Assembly: GCF_016907755.1 (NCBI RefSeq)
Contig: NZ_JAFBCN010000001.1
Location: 496,001-560,000 of the forward strand
Length of the DNA: 64,000 bases
Direction: 5' to 3'
From: Cellulosimicrobium cellulans
GTDB lineage: Bacteria; Actinomycetota; Actinomycetes; Actinomycetales; Cellulomonadaceae
Of this stretch, positions 40,297 to 49,491 are shown piece after piece (within the stretch, counting starts at the first letter, position 1; every line of letters starts with the position of its first letter). Position numbers and translations under genes: made by a program. The notes under the pieces are model-generated. The model did not search any database. It saw only the letters and a program-made list of their open reading frames with translations, and was not told where the DNA came from.

Positions 40297-41273
40297 CCAC
40301 CCCCGCGACGATCGCCGCCGACGCTCCCGCCCACGGGAGCGTCGGCGGCGGCCGGCGCCGCGGCCGGCAGAAGATGCGCTACCGCGGCAAGGAGGTGGCG
40401 TGGGGCTACGTCTTCATCGCTCCCGCGCTCCTGCTGTTCCTCGTCATGGGCGTGTACACGCTCTTCTTCGGCGCCCAGCTCTCGTTCGTGCGCTGGAACG
40501 GCCTCACGCCCACGTGGGAGTGGGTCGGGCTGAAGAACTACGCCGACCTGCTGTGGGCGAGCCCGATCTACGCCCCGGTCGTGCACCGTGCCGCGCTCAA
40601 CACGCTCGTCGTGATGATCGCCGTGCCGATCCTCATCCTCGCGGTCGCGTTCCCGCTCGCGATCGTGCTCAACCAGGCGCGCCGGTTCGCCGGCGTCCTG
40701 CGCTCCGTCTACTTCGTCCCGTACGTCACGGCGGGCATCGCGGTCTACATGGCCTGGCAGTACGTGCTGGAGCCCAACGGCGCGATCAACCTCCTGCTGC
40801 GCGCGCTCGGCCTCGGCAGCCTCGCGCAGCCGCAGGGCTGGCTCGGCAACCCGTCCACGGCGCTGCCGACGCTCATCGTCATCATGGTCTGGTCCGGGGT
40901 CCCGGTCGCGATGCTCCTCTACCTGACGGGCCTCCAGTCGATCGACTCGTCCGTCCTCGAGGCGGCCCAGCTCGACGGCGCCGGGTGGTGGCGCACCAAC
41001 TTCTCCGTGGTGCTGCCGCTCCTCAAGGGCACGACCGCCGTCATCATGCTGCTCAACGTGCGCGACGCGCTCCAGGGCTTCCAGATCTTCCTCATCATGA
41101 CGAACGGCGGCCCGGCCGGTCGTACGAACGTGCTCGGCCTCGAGACCTACGACCTCGCGTTCCAGCAGCAGCTCGCCCCGACCCTCGGCCTCGCGAGCGC
41201 GCTCGGCTGGCTCCTGTTCTTCGCCGCGCTCGCCGTCGCGATCGTCAACCAGCGCGTCACGAGGGAGAAGTGA
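40293..41273 (+). CDS. CUT1 sugar ABC permease, MalF/UgpA type
   Basis: A 326-residue permease with six helices, the N-terminal pattern WGYVFIAPALLLFLVMGVYTLFFG, and the EAA motif in VLEAAQLDGAGWWRTNFSVVLPLL. GTG 40293 overlaps the binding-protein stop by 4 nt. Its partner permease starts on the last base of its stop codon. Confidence 0.92.
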   Translation: MTTPATIAADAPAHGSVGGGRRRGRQKMRYRGKEVAWGYVFIAPALLLFLVMGVYTLFFGAQLSFVRWNGLTPTWEWVGLKNYADLLWASPIYAPVVHRAALNTLVVMIAVPILILAVAFPLAIVLNQARRFAGVLRSVYFVPYVTAGIAVYMAWQYVLEPNGAINLLLRALGLGSLAQPQGWLGNPSTALPTLIVIMVWSGVPVAMLLYLTGLQSIDSSVLEAAQLDGAGWWRTNFSVVLPLLKGTTAVIMLLNVRDALQGFQIFLIMTNGGPAGRTNVLGLETYDLAFQQQLAPTLGLASALGWLLFFAALAVAIVNQRVTREK

Positions 41274-42169
41274 TGACCACCGTCGCCGACCGCACGCAGC
41301 TCCCCGACGTGCCCGCCCTCACCCCGCGCCGTCGCGGCACCCCCGCCAAGGTGGTGGTCGCGCGCGTCGTGGTGGGCGTGCTCCTCGTCGGGTACGCCGT
41401 CGTGAGCCTGTACCCGTTCCTGTGGATGGTCTCGGCCGCGTTCAAGACGCAGCAGGAGATCGTCATGGGCGGGGGCAATCTCATCCCCGCCGAGCCGACG
41501 CTGTCGACCCTGGTCGACACGTGGAGCCGGCTGCACTTCTTCGACTACTTCCTCAACAGCGTCAAGGTGACGGGCCTGACGACGCTCGGCGTCGTCGTCG
41601 TGTACTCGGCCGCGTCGTACGCGTTCGCGGTGCTGCGCTTCCCCGGGCGGCAGGCGTTCTTCCGCCTGTTCCTCGTGCTGCTGTTCGTGCCGGGCGTCGT
41701 GACGCTCCTGCCGATCGTGCTGCTCGAGAACCAGCTCGGGATCCTCGGCACGCACCTCGGCCTCATCCTGCCGTTCGTCAACGGCACCGCGCCCCTGTCG
41801 ATCCTGCTCCTCACCAACGCGTTCCAGTCCGTTCCCGGGGAGCTGCGGGACGCCGCGCGGGTCGACGGCGCGGGCGAGCTGCGCATCTTCGCACGCGTCT
41901 ACGTGCCGCTCGCGCGGCCCGCGATCATCACCATCGCGCTGCTCACCGCGATCCCCACGTGGAACGAGTACCTGCTGTCGCGGGTGTCGCTGAACGACCC
42001 GTCGACGTTCACGCTCCCCATCGCGCTCCAGCAGCTCCAGTCGTCGAACGTCGTCCAGTACAACCAGCTCATGGCGGGCGCGCTGATCGTCGTGATCCCG
42101 GTGATCATCCTCTTCCTCGCGACGCAGCGGTACTTCGTCAACGGCCTGGTGGGTGCCGTGAAGGGGTGA
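41273..42169 (+). CDS. CUT1 sugar ABC permease, MalG/UgpE type
   Basis: A 298-residue permease with six helices; it has the MalG-type start VSLYPFLWMVSAAFKTQQEI and EAA motif DAARVDGAGELRIFARVYVPLARP. TGATG overlap with the upstream permease. No ATPase gene follows, as is usual for actinobacterial CUT1 operons. The SDR gene lies 62 nt downstream. Confidence 0.92.
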   Translation: MTTVADRTQLPDVPALTPRRRGTPAKVVVARVVVGVLLVGYAVVSLYPFLWMVSAAFKTQQEIVMGGGNLIPAEPTLSTLVDTWSRLHFFDYFLNSVKVTGLTTLGVVVVYSAASYAFAVLRFPGRQAFFRLFLVLLFVPGVVTLLPIVLLENQLGILGTHLGLILPFVNGTAPLSILLLTNAFQSVPGELRDAARVDGAGELRIFARVYVPLARPAIITIALLTAIPTWNEYLLSRVSLNDPSTFTLPIALQQLQSSNVVQYNQLMAGALIVVIPVIILFLATQRYFVNGLVGAVKG

Positions 42170-42231
42170 CCCCGGGGGCCTCTCGGCCCCGACCGCGCAG
42201 CACGCACCACCGCACAGATCGGAACCACGCC

Positions 42232-43197
42232 ATGAACTCCACCACGTCCACCGACGCGCCCACCGGGCCCGCCCTCCTGCCCGGGGCCACGCTCCTCGTC
42301 ACGGGGGCCGCCGGGGTCATCGGGCGGGTCGCCGTCCCGCGCCTCGCCGCCGCTGGCTACCGCGTCGTCGCCACCGACCGCGCGCCGTTCGACGCGCCGG
42401 CGGCCGTCGCGAGCCTGGTCGGCGACACGCGCGACGCGGCCTTCGTCGACGCCGTGCTCCGCGCGGGGCAGGGTCCGGACGCGCCCGCGGTCGACGGCGT
42501 CGTGCACCTCGCGGCGATCGCGTCGCCGGGCCAGGTGCCCGACGACGAGACGGTCGCCCAGAACGTGCAGGGCGCGTTCTGCGTGCTCGACGGCGCGGGC
42601 CGGGCGGGCGTGCGCGTCGCCGTCGCGGCGTCGTCGTTCTCCGCGTACGGCTACCCGTGGGCGGGGCGGCACCTCTCGCCCGCGTACGTCCCGGTCGACG
42701 AGGCGCAGGAGTCGGTCGCGGTGGACGCGTACGCGCTGTCGAAGCTCCTGTCCGAGCAGGTGGGGGAGTACGTCACGCGGCGCTACGGCCTGCCGACGAC
42801 GATGCTGCGCATGCCGTTCGTCGGGTCGGGCGACCGGCTGCGCGAGTGGGTCGACCTCGCGCACCGCGACCCGGGCGCGATCCGGCAGGAGCTGTGGACG
42901 TGGCTCGACACGCGCGACGCGGTCGACGTGGTGCGCGCGATCCTCGCGTCGGGCGTCACGGGCCACCACGTGGTCAACGTCGCCGCGCCCGACACGACGA
43001 GCGACGTCCCGACGGCCGAGCTCCTCGAGCGCTTCCACCCGGGCTCCCGCGTGACGCGGCCCCTCGACGGGTTCGCGTCCGTCATCGACACGACCGCGGT
43101 GCGCGAGCTGTTCGGGTTCGTCCCGCGCCACGACTGGCGCACGGGCGACGCGCTCGACCCCGCGGCCGAGGCGCCGGCCGAGGGGGTGAGCGCCTGA
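42232..43197 (+). CDS. NAD-dependent epimerase/dehydratase (extended SDR)
   Basis: A 321-residue SDR with the glycine motif TGAAGVIGRVAV, the second motif HLAAIASPG and the catalytic YALSK (Tyr-x3-Lys). It resembles sugar dehydrogenases and epimerases of the uronate-dehydrogenase/NAD-epimerase group. Placed after a sugar importer and opposite an enolase dehydratase, it may oxidise the imported sugar or uronate to a lactone or acid that the dehydratase uses; this is inference. ATG 42232 follows GGAACC. Confidence 0.85.
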   Translation: MNSTTSTDAPTGPALLPGATLLVTGAAGVIGRVAVPRLAAAGYRVVATDRAPFDAPAAVASLVGDTRDAAFVDAVLRAGQGPDAPAVDGVVHLAAIASPGQVPDDETVAQNVQGAFCVLDGAGRAGVRVAVAASSFSAYGYPWAGRHLSPAYVPVDEAQESVAVDAYALSKLLSEQVGEYVTRRYGLPTTMLRMPFVGSGDRLREWVDLAHRDPGAIRQELWTWLDTRDAVDVVRAILASGVTGHHVVNVAAPDTTSDVPTAELLERFHPGSRVTRPLDGFASVIDTTAVRELFGFVPRHDWRTGDALDPAAEAPAEGVSA

Positions 43198-43246
43198 CCC
43201 CCTGAGCACGCACGCGTCAGTCAGTCCGAGAACAAGGGTGTTGAGG

Positions 43247-46200
43247 ATGAGCATGCATGCTGGAGCAGGACGGGTCGTCGCCACCGGCGCGGCCCTCGTC
43301 ATGGCGGTGACGGGGCTCGTGGCCCCCGCCGTCGCGAGCCCGGTGGTCGACGTCGACCGCTACCCGGTCGGGGTGGGCGCCGACCTGTCGACGACCCCGC
43401 GCACGCACGGGATCGCGGTCGCGACCGCCCCGACGACCGGTGCGCAGGCGACGGGCGAGGAGGGCGGTCGCGCCTTCTGGCGCACCGACGCCGCGGCCGG
43501 CGCCGAGCGGATCGCGCTCGACGTCGCGGACGCGTACGTCGGGCGCCTCGCCGACGTGCCCGGGTACCTCGTGGTGGACCACCGCGCGGGCGAGCAGGTG
43601 GTCGCGACCGCGGCCGACGGCTCGGTGCTCGGTGCGGGCTCGGGCGCGGGCGCGCCGGAGGCGGACGCCGACGGCGACGGCTGGACGTCGACCGTCGTCG
43701 CGCTCCCCGCCGGGGCGCTGGAACCGGGCACGCAGGCGGGCGGCGACCCCGAGGTGTCGCTCGCCGCGGCCGACGGCGAGCTCTCCGTCGCGTCCGTACG
43801 CGTCGTCGCGCAGGGCACGAGCGTGGACCTCGGCCCGACCGTCGCCGAGCGCGGGATCGCCGTGCGCGCGGGCGACGCGACGGCGGGCCTCGTCACCGGG
43901 ACGGCGGACGGCCGTGGGTACTGGCAGACCGGCCGGGCCCAGGGCACGAACTTCGTCTACGCCAACGTCTCGGACGCGTACGCGCTCGACACGCGCGACC
44001 GCGTGCTCGTCGACGCGACCGTGCAGCAGGGCGGCGGCGACATGTTCCTCCAGTACGACTCGCCGGGCGACACGATCCCGCACATGTTCAAGCCGTCGCC
44101 GCGCCTCGCGCTCGGCACCGACGGCTCGTGGGTGTCGCGCTCGTGGCTGCTCGACGACGCGGTCCTCACCAACCGCTCCAACGGCTCCGACTTCCGGCTC
44201 TCCGTCGAGGGGTCGCCGCAGGACGTGCGGATCGACTCGCTCGCGGTGACCGTCGTCCCGCGGGAGGTGGACCCCGCGATCGCGCTGCGGCGCCTCGTCG
44301 AGCGGGCCGACGTCACGTACGCCGCCGCCCGCGAGGGCGAGCGCGACGGCCAGTACCCGGCGGGCTCGCGCGCCGGGCTGCGCGCCGCGATCGACGCGGC
44401 CGACGCCGTCGCGCAGGACCCCGACGCGAACGGCGACGCGGTGGACGCCGCGACGACCGCCCTGGAGGACGCGCTCGAGGACTTCCTCGGGTCGCAGGTC
44501 ACGACCGACCTCGCGCGCGGCAAGCCCGTGACCGTGAGCTCGGGCGGCCCCGCCGCGGCGGCGACGGACGGTGACCGCGGCACCGCGTGGACCTCCGCGC
44601 GCGACGGCGACGCCGAGTGGGTCCAGGTCGACCTGGGCGCCGTCACCGAGATCGACGAGGTGCTGGTGCGCTGGACGCCGGACTACGCGCACGTCTACCG
44701 CGTGGAGGTGTCGACGGACGGCACGACCTACGACGAGGTCGCGAGCGCCGGCGCGATCGACGCGACGGGCGTGCGCACGCGGTTCGAGCCCGTCGACGCA
44801 CGCTACGTGCGCCTCGCGCTCGACGAGCGGGCGACGCAGCGCGCGACGTTCGCGCTGACCGACCTCGAGGTGCGGCGGGCCCCGGCCGTCCCGGTCGACC
44901 CCCGCCTCGTCGAGACCGTGTTCCCGACGGAGGACGTCGTGGTCGCGGACCAGGTGGTCACGGACTTCGGTGCCGACCCCACAGGCGAGGCGGACTCGAC
45001 CGCGGCGATCCAGGCGGCGCTGTACGCGTGCCAGGACGCGACGGGCGGCACGGTGTGGCTCCCCGCGGGCACGTACCGCGTGACGGGCACGCTCGAGGTG
45101 CTCCCGCACTGCACGCTGCGCGGCGACCACCCCGACCGCGCGATCTCGCCGGACGCCGACCCGCTGGACGGGACGGTCGTCGTCGCGGACCTGCCGTCGG
45201 GCGACGACGGCCCGAGCCTGTTCCGCGTGGGCGGCAACGCGGGCGTCGTCGGCGTGACGACGTACTACCCCGGCCAGGACGCGGCGGACCCGGTGCCCTA
45301 CGGTTTCACGGTCGAGCTCCCGGGCCGCGCGTGGCAGGGCGAGCAGAACTACATGATGAGCAGCGTCGAGCACGTGACGATGCTCAACTCGTACCGCGGC
45401 ATCGGGATCTCCACGATGGCGCACGACCGCGGCGAGGGCGGCCCGGGCTCGCAGGTGCACGAGATCGCGAACGTGCGCGACGTCGTCGGGACCGCCCTGT
45501 TCGAGGGCGTGGTCGCGTACAACGGCGCGGACGTCGGAACGTGGCAGGACGTCACGTTCGACAACGGCGTCTGGGCAGGTGCGGGCGCCGCGTACGACGC
45601 GCCGGAGCGTGCGGTCCTCGACGCGTGGACGCGCGAGCACGGCACGGGCCTGGTGCTCGGCGACCTGGAGTGGGACGAGTTCTCCGGGATCTCGGTCGCG
45701 GACTACGAGGTCGGCATCCGCATCGTCAAGGGTCAGCGCGCGAGCTTCACCGGGTCGTTCCTCGACACCGAGGTGCGCCGCACGGACGTCGCCGTCCAGG
45801 TCGAGGTCTCGGACGACCGCTGGGGCACCGCCTTCGCGGGTGGCACCCTCGAGGGCTCCGAGGCTGCGGTCCGCAACACGTCGGGCGGTTACGTCAAGCT
45901 CACGGGCACGGACGTGGACGGCGCCCTGGAGGGCACCGTGCACGTGCTCGACGGCCCGGCAGACGGGGTCCCCGCGACACCGGAGACGGTCCTCGCGCCG
46001 CGTCCGACCGAGCGGCTCGTCGACGTCACGAAGGCGCCGTACGACGTGCCCCGCACGCCCGGCCGGTTCTCCGACGTCGACGTGACGGCGGCGATCCAGG
46101 CGGCGCTCGACGACACCGCGGCCGCGGGCGGCGGCGTCGTCTACCTGCCCGCGGGCTGGTACACCGTGCGCGGCCACCTCACGGTGCCCGCGGGCGTGGA

Positions 46201-47506
46201 GCTGCGCGGCTCTGCGGGCGTCGCGAACCGCGACTCGCTCGAGCTGAGCGGCGGCACCGTGCTCCTCGCGTACGAGGGCGGCGTGGCGCCGGCGGCGCCG
46301 GGCGAGCCCGACCCGTCGGTCGGCGAGACCGCGTTCGTCACCCTCGCGGGCGAGGACGCGGGCCTGCGCGGGCTGCGGGTCTTCCACCCGGAGAACAACC
46401 CGGCCGGCCCGGACGGCGTCCGGTCCTACCCGTTCGCCGTGCGCGGCGACGCGCCGGGGGCCTACGTGGTGAACGTCGGCCTGACGAACGCGTGGAACGC
46501 GATCGACCTCACCGCCGCGGCGGACGGGTTCCTCGTGCGGCGCGCGGTCGGGCTCTTCCTCTCCGAGGGCGTGCACGTCGGCGCCAACGCGGGCGGCACG
46601 GTCGAGAACGTGCTGTCGAACGGCAACGTCATCACGCGCCTCGCGTACGGACTGCCGGGCTGGGTCGAGGGGGCCGACCTGTTCGGCCAGGTCATCGACC
46701 CGGTCGCGCGCGAGCGCGAGGTCCTCGTGCGGGCGACCGGGTCGCAGGACCTCACGGTGCTCAACACGTTCGCGTACGGCACGCGCGACGGCATCGTCGC
46801 GAGCGACGGCGCCACGGTGCGGGCCTTCAACCTCGGGACCGACAACCTCGGCCCGGGCGGGCACACGGTCGACGCGGACGCGTCGAGTGCGGTGAGCGTC
46901 GTCAACCTCATGCGGTTCAACGGCACGACGAGCCGCGGACCGGTGACGATCGTCAACCCGCTCGCCATCCACATGGCGACGTCGGCGCTGGGCGTCGCGG
47001 CGGACGCCGCGGAGGGCGCCGCCGGGGCCGTGCGGGTCGAGGGCAACGAGGCGGAGCCGGGCCGGTACGAGACGGGGAGCGCGGTGGCCGTGGTCGCCGA
47101 GCCCGCCGAGGGGTCGGCGTTCGCCGGCTGGCGCGACGCCTCCGGCGCCGTGGTCTCCCAGGACGCGCGGTACGCGTTCGAGGTCGCGGGCGACACGTCG
47201 CTCACCGCCGCGTTCGTCGTCGCCCCGACGTCGGACGTCGAGGTCGAGGCGACCGGGCGGTGCCTCGCGGGCCGCGCGTACGTCGCGGTCCGTGCCCGCA
47301 ACGGCGGCGACGAGCCCGTGACGGTGCGCCTCGCGACGCCGTTCGGGGAGCGCACGGTCGACGACGTCGCACCGGGGAAGAGCGCCTACCAGTCGTTCGC
47401 GACGCGGGCGACAGCGGTCGAGGCGGGCACGGCGCAGGTCACCGTCACCGCGGGCGGCGGCGACGTCGTCCTCACGGCGCCGTACGCCGCCGTGCGCTGC
47501 GGCTGA
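43247..47506 (+). CDS. Large secreted multi-domain protein with two pectate-lyase-3/GH55-like domains
   Basis: A 1419-residue exported protein. In order: signal peptide (about 1-31); N-terminal beta-rich region (about 32-340); a helical FIVAR-like segment (about 342-415); an F5/8 type C discoidin (CBM32-like) domain (about 418-545); pectate_lyase_3/GH55-like right-handed beta-helix 1 (about 570-870; VVTDFGADPTGEADSTAAIQAAL, GGTVWLPAGTYRV); beta-helix 2 (about 944-1240; DVDVTAAIQAAL, GGGVVYLPAGWYTV); an InlB-type B-repeat-like segment (about 1262-1325); and an 84-residue module shared with NanH. Paired beta-helices recall GH55 glucanases, but the substrate is not known. ATG 43247 is preferred because AAGGG lies 7 nt upstream. 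It follows the SDR by 49 nt, probably in the same operon. Confidence 0.85.
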   Translation: MSMHAGAGRVVATGAALVMAVTGLVAPAVASPVVDVDRYPVGVGADLSTTPRTHGIAVATAPTTGAQATGEEGGRAFWRTDAAAGAERIALDVADAYVGRLADVPGYLVVDHRAGEQVVATAADGSVLGAGSGAGAPEADADGDGWTSTVVALPAGALEPGTQAGGDPEVSLAAADGELSVASVRVVAQGTSVDLGPTVAERGIAVRAGDATAGLVTGTADGRGYWQTGRAQGTNFVYANVSDAYALDTRDRVLVDATVQQGGGDMFLQYDSPGDTIPHMFKPSPRLALGTDGSWVSRSWLLDDAVLTNRSNGSDFRLSVEGSPQDVRIDSLAVTVVPREVDPAIALRRLVERADVTYAAAREGERDGQYPAGSRAGLRAAIDAADAVAQDPDANGDAVDAATTALEDALEDFLGSQVTTDLARGKPVTVSSGGPAAAATDGDRGTAWTSARDGDAEWVQVDLGAVTEIDEVLVRWTPDYAHVYRVEVSTDGTTYDEVASAGAIDATGVRTRFEPVDARYVRLALDERATQRATFALTDLEVRRAPAVPVDPRLVETVFPTEDVVVADQVVTDFGADPTGEADSTAAIQAALYACQDATGGTVWLPAGTYRVTGTLEVLPHCTLRGDHPDRAISPDADPLDGTVVVADLPSGDDGPSLFRVGGNAGVVGVTTYYPGQDAADPVPYGFTVELPGRAWQGEQNYMMSSVEHVTMLNSYRGIGISTMAHDRGEGGPGSQVHEIANVRDVVGTALFEGVVAYNGADVGTWQDVTFDNGVWAGAGAAYDAPERAVLDAWTREHGTGLVLGDLEWDEFSGISVADYEVGIRIVKGQRASFTGSFLDTEVRRTDVAVQVEVSDDRWGTAFAGGTLEGSEAAVRNTSGGYVKLTGTDVDGALEGTVHVLDGPADGVPATPETVLAPRPTERLVDVTKAPYDVPRTPGRFSDVDVTAAIQAALDDTAAAGGGVVYLPAGWYTVRGHLTVPAGVELRGSAGVANRDSLELSGGTVLLAYEGGVAPAAPGEPDPSVGETAFVTLAGEDAGLRGLRVFHPENNPAGPDGVRSYPFAVRGDAPGAYVVNVGLTNAWNAIDLTAAADGFLVRRAVGLFLSEGVHVGANAGGTVENVLSNGNVITRLAYGLPGWVEGADLFGQVIDPVAREREVLVRATGSQDLTVLNTFAYGTRDGIVASDGATVRAFNLGTDNLGPGGHTVDADASSAVSVVNLMRFNGTTSRGPVTIVNPLAIHMATSALGVAADAAEGAAGAVRVEGNEAEPGRYETGSAVAVVAEPAEGSAFAGWRDASGAVVSQDARYAFEVAGDTSLTAAFVVAPTSDVEVEATGRCLAGRAYVAVRARNGGDEPVTVRLATPFGERTVDDVAPGKSAYQSFATRATAVEAGTAQVTVTAGGGDVVLTAPYAAVRCG

Positions 47507-47541
47507 CGCACCCCGGCCGCGCACCCGCGCGACCGGCACGA

Positions 47542-47573
47542 CGGCGGGGTCCGGGGCGACCCGGACCCCGCCG
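47542..47573 (+). terminator. Hairpin after the large secreted protein gene
   Basis: A perfect 13-bp stem (47542-47554, arm CGGCGGGGTCCGG, with 47561-47573) and a 6-nt loop, 35 nt past the stop and 45 nt before the DUF4432 start. It has no U tract. It may end the transcript partly, like the hairpin at 11109-11142. Confidence 0.65.
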
Positions 47574-47618
47574 CCCACGGGCGGGCCCGCAGGAGGCCCG
47601 CAGGAGAGGACGCAGGAC

Positions 47619-48632
47619 ATGACGGCAGCGGGCGACGAACCCGGGACGATCCACGGGGCGGACCCCGGCGAGGTCCGGCGCCGCGCCGGGTGGCTCGGCC
47701 AGGTCGCGCGCGTCGAGCAGCTCGTCGACGCCGACGGCCCGGCCCGCGGGGCGCGCCGGGTGCGCGTCGTGACGGGCGGCGGGCTGGAGCTCGACGTGCT
47801 GCCCGACCGCGCGCTCGACCTCGGCCAGGTCACGGTGCACGGCGTCCCGCTCGCGTGGATGGCCCCCGCGGGTCTCGCCGCGCCCGGGCTCTACCAGGGG
47901 GACGACTTCGGCACGACGTTCGGCGGCGGGCTGCTCGTCACGTGCGGCCTCGACCACGTCGGGTCGCCCACGGTGGACGACGGGCGGCGGTTCCCGCAGC
48001 ACGGCCGGCTCACCGCGGTCCCGGCGAGCGTCGAGCGCGCGGCGGTCGTCGGGGACGAGGTCGTGGTCGAGGGCGTCGTGCGCCAGGCGTCGCTCCACGA
48101 GGAGCACCTCGTGCTCCGGCGCCGGGTCCGCGCCGGCCTCGGGACGACGTCGGTCACCGTCGAGGACACCGTGACCAACGAGGGGTGGCGGCCCGAGCCG
48201 CACCTCGTGCTCTACCACGCGAACCTCGGGTGGCCGCTCGTCTCCGAGGCCGCGGAGCTCGACGTCTCGTCGCAGCACGTCGAGCCCGACGGGCCGGACG
48301 CCGTCGGCGACCCCTGGCGCGAGATCACCGCGCCTGCCGACGGCTACCGCCAGCGCGTGCACCGGCACGACCTCGTGCCCGGGACCGGGCGGGCCGTCGT
48401 GACGAACCGCGACCTGGGGCTGCGCCTGACCGTCTCGTTCCCGACCGCGACCCTGCCCGTGCTGTACCAGTGGAAGATGTTCGCCCCCGGACAGAACGTC
48501 CTCGGGCTCGAACCCATGAACGCCCCCGCGATCGGCGGCCGCGTCGCCGCGCGCGAGGCGGGCGTCCTGCCCGTCCTCGCGCCGGGCGAGTCCGTCTCCT
48601 ACGCCGTGCGGTTCGACGTCGAGCGCGTCTGA
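47619..48632 (+). CDS. DUF4432 aldose-1-epimerase-like protein
   Basis: A 337-residue beta-sandwich protein of the DUF4432 family, related to galactose mutarotases. Seen: GGGLELDVLPDRALDLGQVTVHGVPLAW, GGGLLVTCGLDHVG (His) and HLVLYHANLGWPLVSE (His), and LYQWKMFAPGQNVLGLEPMNAP (Glu), which correspond to mutarotase active-site positions. Members occur in hexose and rhamnose/uronate catabolic loci, but their reaction is largely unproven. ATG 47619 follows AGGAGAGGA. It begins a plus-strand run with the ThuA and Gfo/Idh/MocA genes. Confidence 0.85.
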   Translation: MTAAGDEPGTIHGADPGEVRRRAGWLGQVARVEQLVDADGPARGARRVRVVTGGGLELDVLPDRALDLGQVTVHGVPLAWMAPAGLAAPGLYQGDDFGTTFGGGLLVTCGLDHVGSPTVDDGRRFPQHGRLTAVPASVERAAVVGDEVVVEGVVRQASLHEEHLVLRRRVRAGLGTTSVTVEDTVTNEGWRPEPHLVLYHANLGWPLVSEAAELDVSSQHVEPDGPDAVGDPWREITAPADGYRQRVHRHDLVPGTGRAVVTNRDLGLRLTVSFPTATLPVLYQWKMFAPGQNVLGLEPMNAPAIGGRVAAREAGVLPVLAPGESVSYAVRFDVERV

Positions 48633-48750
48633 CCCCGCCCCGCCCGGACCGCACCGCGAGCCCCCGCGAACCACCCGAACCGCACCACCCGAACCGCCCG
48701 TCGACCCGCCAGCCCGCGCCCCGCGCGAGACCGCCCAGGAGGCCGTCGCC

Positions 48751-49491
48751 ATGACCGACCGCACGTCCCCGCCCACCGCCCTCGTCGTCCGCGGCGGCTG
48801 GTCCGGGCACCGGCCCGAGGAGACGACCGACCTGTTCGTCCCCTTTCTCAGCGCGCAGGGGTACGTCGTGCGCGTCGAGCCGTCGCCCGCCGTGTACGCC
48901 GACGCGCGCACCATGGCGCAGGTCGACCTCGTGGTGCAGAGCGTGACCATGAGCGAGATCAGCCCCGAGCAGGTCGCCGGGCTCGTCGCCGCCGTCGAGG
49001 CGGGCACGGGCCTCGCGGGCTGGCACGGCGGCATCGTCGACTCCTACCGCGCGAGCAGCGAGTACGCGCACCTCGTCGGCGGGCAGTTCGCCCACCACCC
49101 GCGCCGCACCGCCGGCCCCGGCACCCCGCTCGGGCCGCTGCGCGGCGACGAGACGGACAGCTTCGTCACGCACGCCGTGCGCGTCGTCCCGGAGCAGTCC
49201 CACCACCCCGTCGTCGCCGGGCTCGACGACTTCGAGATCACCACCGAGCAGTACTGGGTCCTCACCGACGACTACGACGACGTCCTCGCGACGACGACCG
49301 TCGAGGCCCGGCCCGAGGACCCCTGGCACGACCCGTCGACCTCGCCCGCCGTCTGGACGCGACGGTGGGGCGCGGGCCGCGTGTTCGTGTGCACCGTCGG
49401 GCACCGGCCCGAAGACCTGGAGCACCCGACCGTCCGCACGATGGTCGAGCGCGGGATGCTGTGGGCGAGCCGGCAGGAGCACGCGCTGTGA
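48751..49491 (+). CDS. ThuA-like (glutamine-amidotransferase-fold) protein
   Basis: A 246-residue ThuA-domain protein: ALVVRGGWSGHRPEETTDLF at the N-terminus, LVVQSVTMSEI, GTGLAGWHGGIVDSYR at the nucleophile-elbow position (no Cys, so no amidotransferase activity), and RVFVCTVGHRPEDLEHPTVRTMVERGMLWA at the end. ThuA proteins accompany sugar dehydrogenases in trehalose and keto-sugar pathways. Here the Gfo/Idh/MocA gene overlaps its stop by 4 nt. ATG 48751 follows AGGAGG. The 118-nt upstream gap holds only a short imperfect direct repeat of an ACCACCCGAACCGC unit. Confidence 0.85.
   Translation: MTDRTSPPTALVVRGGWSGHRPEETTDLFVPFLSAQGYVVRVEPSPAVYADARTMAQVDLVVQSVTMSEISPEQVAGLVAAVEAGTGLAGWHGGIVDSYRASSEYAHLVGGQFAHHPRRTAGPGTPLGPLRGDETDSFVTHAVRVVPEQSHHPVVAGLDDFEITTEQYWVLTDDYDDVLATTTVEARPEDPWHDPSTSPAVWTRRWGAGRVFVCTVGHRPEDLEHPTVRTMVERGMLWASRQEHAL

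Noticed and set aside
43217-47833. A very long open frame on the minus strand opposite the giant secreted protein (about 1500 codons)
   Set aside because: Its translation is dominated by Arg, Ala, Val and Asp without domains, as expected for the antisense of a GC-rich gene with G/C third positions. The plus frame has a signal peptide and recognisable domains.
48672-48703. Tandem copies of an ACCACCCGAACCGC-like unit before the ThuA gene
   Set aside because: Only about two imperfect copies in a C-rich spacer; best explained by composition and not listed as a repeat feature.
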